From assembly GCA_947178245.1 (NCBI GenBank), contig CAMWXO010000082.1, positions 1-6,576 on the forward strand: a stretch of 6,576 bases of DNA. Direction: 5' to 3'. Below the pieces are notes generated by a model. It saw only the letters and a list, made by a program, of their open reading frames with translations, had not been told where the DNA came from and did not search any database. The number at the start of each line of letters is the position of its first letter. The stretch's first letter is position 1. A program made the position numbers and the translations under genes. This DNA is from an uncultured Porphyromonadaceae bacterium (GTDB lineage: Bacteria > Bacteroidota > Bacteroidia > Bacteroidales > Muribaculaceae). Positions 1 through 4,696 of this stretch are shown here, in pieces.

Positions 1-486
1 CTCCTCTCGATAGGACTTGACCTCAACAAGCTTCTCGTGCCTACCAAACCGCGTGAGCAGGACTATATCAACCCCGGAGGAGCCTATTACGATCCGGACA
101 AGACCGAGGGAGAGAACGCCATGGCCTTCAACGACGCCCTCAACAACTGGGAAAATATGTCGCCTATCTCCGGAATCTTCAAGAGCTTCAGCGACGCTCC
201 CGGAGGCCTATCGGAAGAGCTGAAGGAAATCAATATATCCATAGGCGGAGAATATTCCTACAACGATCAATTCTTCGTGCGCATGGGCTATAACTATGAA
301 AACGCCATGAAAGGCGGACGCAGTTACTTCGGCTTCGGAGCCGGATTCTCGCTCAATGTGGTGCGTCTGGATGCCTCCTACATTCTGGCTACAGCGCAGA
401 ATTCGCCTCTCGACCAGACCATGCGTTTCACACTGAGTTTCGATATGGATGGCATACGCGACCTTCTCGGCAAGCGGCGCCGCTGA
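1..486 (+). CDS. porV: Type IX secretion outer-membrane protein PorV, C-terminal part (5' end outside window)
   Basis: The reading frame is open from base 1 and ends at TGA 484-486, giving 161 visible residues; the start lies off the left edge. The visible part has the look of the end of an outer-membrane beta barrel. It has alternating polar and hydrophobic strands with Gly and aromatic residues (ISIGGEYSYN, FFVRMGYNYE, YFGFGAGFSL, VVRLDASYIL, MRFTLSFDMD), and an early segment DLNKLLVPT that I associate with the PorV/LptO family. PorV is the outer-membrane shuttle of the type IX secretion system: it takes cargo from the translocon and works with the PorU sortase at the cell surface. The family is roughly 400 residues long, so more than half the protein is probably missing. 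ispF follows after 35 bases; I recall the order porU-porV-ispF from Porphyromonas, which would support the call. A related barrel of the same superfamily (PorQ/PorP-like) is the main alternative. The ATG at 37 is an internal Met, not a start. Confidence 0.8.
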   Translation, partial: LLSIGLDLNKLLVPTKPREQDYINPGGAYYDPDKTEGENAMAFNDALNNWENMSPISGIFKSFSDAPGGLSEELKEINISIGGEYSYNDQFFVRMGYNYENAMKGGRSYFGFGAGFSLNVVRLDASYILATAQNSPLDQTMRFTLSFDMDGIRDLLGKRRR

Positions 487-521
487 CCCGACGCGATTGA
501 ATAAGGACGTAACGATCAATT

Positions 522-1013
522 ATGAAAGATATCAGAATAGGACAGGGATTTGACGTGCACCGCCTCGTGGAGGGGCGCGAACTCTGGATATGCGGCGTCA
601 GGATTCCCCACTCCACAGGGCTGCTCGGCCACAGCGACGCAGACGTAGCCATACACGCGCTTTGCGATGCCCTGCTCGGAGCGCTTGCGCTGGGCGACAT
701 AGGGAAGCACTTTCCCGACAGCGATCCCCTCTATAAAGGAATAGACAGCAAGCTGCTGCTCCGACACGTGACGGCACTCATACGCGAAAAGGGATATGAG
801 CCGGGCAACTGCGACATAACCATCTGCGCGGAGCGGCCCAAGTTCCGCCCCCACATCGACACCATGCGGCAGACGCTCGCCGACGTCATGGGCGTGGAAG
901 CCGACACCGTATCGGTGAAAGCGACCACAACAGAGAAATTAGGCTATACCGGAAGAGAGGAAGGCATCTCGGCCCTGGCTGTGTGCCTGCTCTTCAAAAA
1001 AGACCCGGCGTGA
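522..1013 (+). CDS. ispF: 2-C-methyl-D-erythritol 2,4-cyclodiphosphate synthase IspF
   Basis: This cytosolic enzyme of the non-mevalonate (MEP) pathway converts CDP-methylerythritol 2-phosphate to methylerythritol cyclodiphosphate and CMP, on the way to isoprenoids such as quinone side chains and undecaprenyl phosphate. The protein is 163 residues, the usual family length. The signature RIGQGFDVH is at residues 5-13, with D11 and H13 as expected metal ligands. GHSDADVAIHALCDALLGA (36-54) supplies H37 and the third metal ligand H45. GDIGKHFPDSDP (58-69) and the C-terminal KATTTEKLGYTGR (133-145), which includes the nucleotide-binding TTTEK, are both intact. The family is a homotrimer with active sites between subunits. 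The ATG at 522 places the conserved N-terminus correctly; a weak AAGGAC lies at 503-508, rather far upstream. The gene sits 35 bases after porV and overlaps the helicase by four bases, so it is likely co-transcribed with both. No key residue is missing. Confidence 0.97.
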   Translation: MKDIRIGQGFDVHRLVEGRELWICGVRIPHSTGLLGHSDADVAIHALCDALLGALALGDIGKHFPDSDPLYKGIDSKLLLRHVTALIREKGYEPGNCDITICAERPKFRPHIDTMRQTLADVMGVEADTVSVKATTTEKLGYTGREEGISALAVCLLFKKDPA

Positions 1014-3118
1014 ACCTGAACCGACGACAGACTGAGGCGGTGGAGGCCACCGAAGGGCGTGTGCGCGTCGTGGCGGGAGCCGGCTCCGGAAAGACGAGGG
1101 TACTGGCCCACAGGTTCGCTTTTCTCGTGAACGAACTCGGTATCTCGCCCGGCAACGTTCTCTGCCTCACATTCACCAACAAGGCGGCACAGGAGATGAA
1201 ACACCGCATTGCCGGAATGGTAGACCGGGGCAATGTCAACGACCTGATCTGCACCATCCACAGTTTCTGCGTCAAGCTCCTACGCCGCGAGATCTACAAG
1301 ATAGGCTATCCCAAAAATTTCATCATCCTCGACGAGACCGATGCCAAGGATCTCGCCCGGGATGCCATGCAGGAATTCGGCATAGACAGGAAGAAAACCA
1401 CAGCCGAGCGTCTGCTTAAAGACGTGGCCGCGCTGAAAGGATACGACCCTGACGGCTACATAGCAAAATACCTAATGCCGGGAGCCGCTGAGGGGGCGCC
1501 CGATGCCAAGATACGCTACATTCAGCTTCAGCGCAAGCAATTCGCGCTTGATTATGACGACATAATCTACATCGCCACTTATATACTCACTCATTTCAAA
1601 GACGCGAGAGACTACTGGTGTGAGAAACTGAACTACGTGATGGTAGACGAGGTGCAGGACTGCAGCGGCGACGACTGGAAACTAATAGAGATACTCGCAT
1701 CGCATCACGGCAACCTATTCGTGGTGGGCGACCCCGATCAGGCCATCTACGAGTGGAGAGGAGCCTCGCCCAAGACTTTCGTGAATTTCCGGGCAGACAC
1801 GGATGTGATCCTCGACATCAACTACCGAAGCACTCCCGATGTGCTGGCAGTGGCCAACAGCATCATATCAAACAATAAGAACCGCGTGCGCAAGGAATTG
1901 ACAGCGGTGCGCCTCAACGAACGCCTCCCCGTCTGGAACCATTATAAAAGCGAGACGGACGAAGCCGAAGGCATCGCCAATGCAATCGAAGCAGGGATTC
2001 TTGAGGGAAACCCGTTCTCCGGTTTTGCCGTGCTCTACCGCAGTTCATTTCTTTCCCGCCGCATGGAACAGGCGCTCCTGAAGCGGAAGATACCCTACAC
2101 GGTGTGGGGAGGAGTACGCTTTTTCGAGCGCAAGGAGATAAAGGACATAATCAGTTATCTGCGGCTTACGGCCAATGAAAACGACGACATGGCGTTTACA
2201 CGGATAGTGAATGTGCCGGCGCGCAAGTTCGGCTCTGTCACCCTCGGCAAACTGAAGCAGATAGCCGAAGAGGAAGGAGACGCCCTCTATCCCACCCTGC
2301 GCCGTCATATCTCGGATGCACCCTTCGGCAAGAAGCCGATAAGGGATTTCGTCACGCTGATGGAGGAGGCCAGGGCCATAGCTGCGGGACTGAAAGTGTC
2401 TGACCTTACCGAGAGGCTGATGGCAAGAAGCGGACTCGACACGATGTATCGCACCGATGAGGAAGAGGAGCGCCTTGAAAATGTGGCTGAACTCGTAAGC
2501 TCGATGATAGAATTCGAGTCATCACGCTTTGAAGACAGCGAGGCCGACCTCTACCACTACCTGCAGGATATAGCGCTCTATGTCAATAGCGATCACAGCG
2601 AGGACAAGGACAGGGTGAGGCTCATGACTATCCATCAGTCGAAAGGTCTGGAGTTTCCGCAGGTCTTCATCATGGGGCTTACGGAAGGCATTTTCCCCAA
2701 CCACCGCTCCATACGCGAGCGCCGGCAAGACGGAGAGGAGGAGGAGCGGAGACTGATGTATGTGGCCGTGACGCGAGCCAAAGACATGCTGTATATGTCA
2801 GATTCAGAAGGGTATCTCAACGAGAACGGCGCCATGAAATATCCCTCGCGCTTCATCTCGGAAATTGAAGAAGGACTCATCGAAATCACAGGCAATCCTG
2901 ATCCGGCACTGCTCGAAGGCACTAAAAACATGGTGCGCGGCCTCGACGATGAGCTGGGAGGAGGCGACAACGCTGTGCTGACCGCCGGCACGCGGGTGGC
3001 ACACCGCATTTTCGGAGAAGGAGTGGTGGAAAGCTATGATTCCATCTCGAAGTCTTACAAAGTTCGTTTCGGCGAGAAAGTGCGTCAGCTTATTCCCGCC
3101 GTGATAAAGACACTCTGA
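1010..3118 (+). CDS. UvrD/PcrA-type superfamily 1A DNA helicase with C-terminal Tudor-like segment
   Basis: An ATP-dependent 3'-5' DNA helicase of the UvrD/Rep/PcrA family, expected to act in DNA repair, replication restart or clearing proteins from DNA. With the start at GTG 1010 it has 702 residues, and all motifs are visible: Q motif LNRRQTEAV with Q7; Walker A AGAGSGKT (22-29, K28); motif Ib LTFTNKAAQEM (53-63); TIHSFC (82-87); motif II DEVQD (213-217); motif III VVGDPDQAIYEWRGA (238-252); motif IV INYRST (270-275); motif V with MTIHQSKGLEF (539-549); motif VI VAVTRAK (585-591). The last ~43 residues (GTRVAHRIFGEGVVESY onward) resemble the Tudor-like tail of PcrA/UvrD, which in those proteins binds RNA polymerase. 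I chose GTG 1010 because it forms a GTGA overlap with the ispF stop and puts the protein start just before the Q motif. GTG 983 would add nine residues lying inside ispF. There is no RecB-type nuclease domain. The family is certain, but whether this is the main PcrA/UvrD or a paralogue cannot be told here, so no symbol is given. Confidence 0.93.
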   Translation: MNLNRRQTEAVEATEGRVRVVAGAGSGKTRVLAHRFAFLVNELGISPGNVLCLTFTNKAAQEMKHRIAGMVDRGNVNDLICTIHSFCVKLLRREIYKIGYPKNFIILDETDAKDLARDAMQEFGIDRKKTTAERLLKDVAALKGYDPDGYIAKYLMPGAAEGAPDAKIRYIQLQRKQFALDYDDIIYIATYILTHFKDARDYWCEKLNYVMVDEVQDCSGDDWKLIEILASHHGNLFVVGDPDQAIYEWRGASPKTFVNFRADTDVILDINYRSTPDVLAVANSIISNNKNRVRKELTAVRLNERLPVWNHYKSETDEAEGIANAIEAGILEGNPFSGFAVLYRSSFLSRRMEQALLKRKIPYTVWGGVRFFERKEIKDIISYLRLTANENDDMAFTRIVNVPARKFGSVTLGKLKQIAEEEGDALYPTLRRHISDAPFGKKPIRDFVTLMEEARAIAAGLKVSDLTERLMARSGLDTMYRTDEEEERLENVAELVSSMIEFESSRFEDSEADLYHYLQDIALYVNSDHSEDKDRVRLMTIHQSKGLEFPQVFIMGLTEGIFPNHRSIRERRQDGEEEERRLMYVAVTRAKDMLYMSDSEGYLNENGAMKYPSRFISEIEEGLIEITGNPDPALLEGTKNMVRGLDDELGGGDNAVLTAGTRVAHRIFGEGVVESYDSISKSYKVRFGEKVRQLIPAVIKTL

Positions 3119-3134
3119 GAAGGCCGAGCATGAA

Positions 3135-3164
3135 AAAAGTCTGCCGGAAGGCCGACAGACTTTT
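3135..3164. terminator. Bidirectional intrinsic terminator between helicase and tpx
   Basis: The two arms AAAAGTCTG (3135-3143) and CAGACTTTT (3156-3164) are perfect inverted repeats. Inside them is one C/A mismatch, then CGG pairing with CCG around an AAGG loop. The hairpin lies between the stop of the + strand helicase (3118) and the stop of the - strand tpx gene (3183), where a shared terminator is expected. On the + strand the U run is only four bases, formed by the arm itself. On the - strand the A run at 3133-3138 gives six U, so it should work better for tpx. Confidence 0.8.
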
Positions 3165-3182
3165 CCATTTCAATAATCACAC

Positions 3183-3680
3183 TCAGGCGAGAAGGGACTT
3201 CACGAAATCGTAGTCAGGTTCGTGGGTCTGCTCCTCAACCATCTTTGAGCCCAATACCTTTCCATCGCGGTCTATCACGACAACCGAACGGGCCATCAGG
3301 CCGCGGAACGGATCATCTACGAAGCGCACACCGTACTTATCGCCGAAGTCACTGCGGAAAGTGCTGCCCGTAATGACATTCTCAATGCCGTTGGCGGTGC
3401 AGAAATCTTTGGCAGCAAACGGAAGATCGGCTGAGACACACACCACTACCGTGTCGGGAAGAGATGAAGCCTCGACGTTGAATTTCCTTACCGAAGCCGC
3501 GCACACCTCAGTGTCGAGGCTGGGGAAAATATTGAGCACCACGCGCTTGCCTCTCAGAGAATCAATAGTAAAGTCTGAAAGATCCTGCGCTGTCAAACTT
3601 GAATCAGGGGCTACGACGCCTGCCTGAGGAAGCTCACCGACAGTCTTGACGGGAGCACCGAAAAAATTTACTGTAGTCAT
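3183..3680 (-). CDS. tpx: Thiol peroxidase Tpx (atypical 2-Cys peroxiredoxin)
   Basis: Tpx reduces hydrogen peroxide and alkyl hydroperoxides using electrons from thioredoxin. Starting at ATG 3680-3678 the protein has 165 residues, close to the E. coli length. The N-terminus VNFFGAPVKTVGELPQAG is typical. The active-site segment FPSLDTEVCAASVRKFN carries the peroxidatic Cys60 with Thr57, and SADLPFAAKDFC supplies the resolving Cys94. A conserved Arg is at 131 (MARSVVVIDRDGKV). The spacing of the two cysteines matches the Tpx subfamily rather than BCP or AhpC. The frame is open upstream to a GTG at 3719, which would add 13 residues with no family resemblance, so the ATG is preferred. There is no signal peptide, so it should be cytoplasmic. 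It stands alone, convergent with the helicase and divergent from the esterase. I found no clear Bacteroidota promoter before it and no good ribosome binding site. Peroxide-responsive control is plausible, but no regulator box is visible. Confidence 0.96.
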   Translation of the reverse strand: MTTVNFFGAPVKTVGELPQAGVVAPDSSLTAQDLSDFTIDSLRGKRVVLNIFPSLDTEVCAASVRKFNVEASSLPDTVVVCVSADLPFAAKDFCTANGIENVITGSTFRSDFGDKYGVRFVDDPFRGLMARSVVVIDRDGKVLGSKMVEEQTHEPDYDFVKSLLA

Positions 3681-3738
3681 GTCAATACAACGAACGGGAG
3701 GCCCTTCCGGTTCACACACGGGGATTCAGGACACATCT

Positions 3739-3768
3739 AAAAGTGAAAACTGTTGCAGTTTTACTTTT
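3739..3768. repeat. Imperfect inverted repeat in the tpx/esterase intergenic region
   Basis: The core is a perfect repeat, AAAACTG (3746-3752) and CAGTTTT (3756-3762), around TTG. It extends outward after one unpaired G (3745): AAAAGT (3739-3744) pairs with ACTTTT (3763-3768). On the + strand a run of T continues to 3773. The repeat sits in the divergent intergenic region and its centre coincides with the -33 TTG of the esterase promoter. It could be an operator, or an AT-rich terminator-like hairpin on the + strand that blocks transcripts running antisense through tpx. The sequence alone does not decide between these. Confidence 0.55.
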
Positions 3769-3783
3769 TTTTTAGTAATTTTG
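3753..3783 (+). promoter_or_regulatory. Bacteroidota sigma-ABfr-type promoter for the esterase gene
   Basis: TTG at 3753-3755 and TAATTTTG at 3776-3783 match the Bacteroides consensus (-33 TTG, -7 TAnnTTTG) with no mismatch, and the spacing of 20 bases is as expected. Transcription would begin near 3790, leaving a leader of about 20-25 bases before ATG 3813. The spacer contains a run of nine T (3765-3773). The leader is AT-rich and has no Shine-Dalgarno sequence, as is common in this phylum. parE, 29 bases after the esterase, could be read from the same promoter. Confidence 0.75.
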
Positions 3784-3812
3784 TGATTTGGTAATAGTAA
3801 ACGCTTATTCTT

Positions 3813-4667
3813 ATGAAAATGATACGATATCTGATGGCATTCTGCTTCATTACGGCAAGCATGTGCTCCATGGCACAGAAGAAGACCGAGATTCTCATCT
3901 GGGATGAGAATCCACTCGAGATCACGGAAGCTAAACAAGCGGCCGTAAGGGCCAAAGACTTCACGAAAGACCCCGCCATCACCGTCTACACTCCGAAACG
4001 CCCCACCGGAAAGACCATAGTGATGTGTCCCGGAGGAGGCTACACCCACGAGGCCGATGGCCATGAAGGCCACGATATGGCCGACTGGTTCAACAGCCAG
4101 GGCATCACCTACGTGGTGCTGAAATATCGCCTTCCCTACGGCGACTGCACCATTCCGCTGGCCGATGCGGAGCAGGCCATGAGGGTGGTGCGCAAATATG
4201 CGGCGGAACTCGGTGTAGACCCGGGCAAAGTAGGCATTGCCGGAGCCTCTGCCGGCGGCCATCTTGCTTCGACACTCGCCACACACTACTCATCGAGCGA
4301 GACACGCCCTGACTTTCAGGTGCTATTCTATCCGGTGGTGTCGATGGAGAAAGGCAAGACCCATTGGGGCTCGCGCGAGAATCTTCTCGGTAAAGATGCG
4401 ACGGATGCCCTTGTGGAGGCCTACTGCAACGAAAAGCACGTCACGTCTGACACGCCGAAGGCTTTCATAATGCTCTCGTCAGACGACGGAGCCGTGCCCC
4501 CCGTCAACAGCATCGCATATTATCAGGCACTCGTAGACAATAAAGTGCCCGTGTCGCTCCACGCTTATCCCACCGGAGGACACGGATGGGGCTTCCGCGA
4601 CAAATTTCCCTACAAAGGCCAGTGGACTCAGGAACTTGAGAAATGGCTTAGAGATGAGGTGCGGTAA
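3813..4667 (+). CDS. Secreted alpha/beta-hydrolase, esterase/lipase type (BD-FAE-like)
   Basis: A 284-residue serine hydrolase, probably exported. The N-terminus MKMIRYLMAFCFITASMCSMA is a Sec signal peptide, with likely signal peptidase I cleavage after Ala21 (SMA|QKK). There is no lipobox with Cys at +1, so it is probably periplasmic or released. The mature part is a single alpha/beta-hydrolase domain. An oxyanion-hole segment CPGGGY lies at 72-77, the nucleophile elbow GASAGG at 144-149 gives Ser146, a likely acid is Asp224 or Asp225 (LSSDDGAVPP), and the catalytic His257 is in PTGGHGWGF. This resembles the esterase/lipase and acetyl-xylan or feruloyl esterase-like enzymes common in Bacteroidota, which remove acyl groups from plant or other glycans. 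The substrate cannot be read from the sequence, and no glycan-utilisation genes lie beside it. ATG 3813 is chosen because it gives the full signal peptide; ATG 3819 is a close alternative. It has its own promoter, and parE starts 29 bases after its stop. Confidence 0.88.
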   Translation: MKMIRYLMAFCFITASMCSMAQKKTEILIWDENPLEITEAKQAAVRAKDFTKDPAITVYTPKRPTGKTIVMCPGGGYTHEADGHEGHDMADWFNSQGITYVVLKYRLPYGDCTIPLADAEQAMRVVRKYAAELGVDPGKVGIAGASAGGHLASTLATHYSSSETRPDFQVLFYPVVSMEKGKTHWGSRENLLGKDATDALVEAYCNEKHVTSDTPKAFIMLSSDDGAVPPVNSIAYYQALVDNKVPVSLHAYPTGGHGWGFRDKFPYKGQWTQELEKWLRDEVR

Positions 4668-4696
4668 TCACATCCGCCCATAACAATGACCCCGAT

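Noticed and set aside
3438..3440. Third cysteine (Cys81) in Tpx
   Set aside because: A cysteine at the corresponding place (CISADLPF) also occurs in E. coli Tpx, so it is a normal family feature.
3681..3719. Upstream GTG start adding 13 residues to Tpx
   Set aside because: The extra residues (MCEPEGPPVRCID) do not resemble Tpx N-termini, whereas ATG 3680 gives the standard length and start.
3726..4286. A 186-codon open frame on the - strand across the tpx/esterase gap and the esterase
   Set aside because: It is antisense to the esterase with its clear signal peptide and catalytic motifs, runs through the promoter region, and its translation is low-complexity with no recognisable domain.
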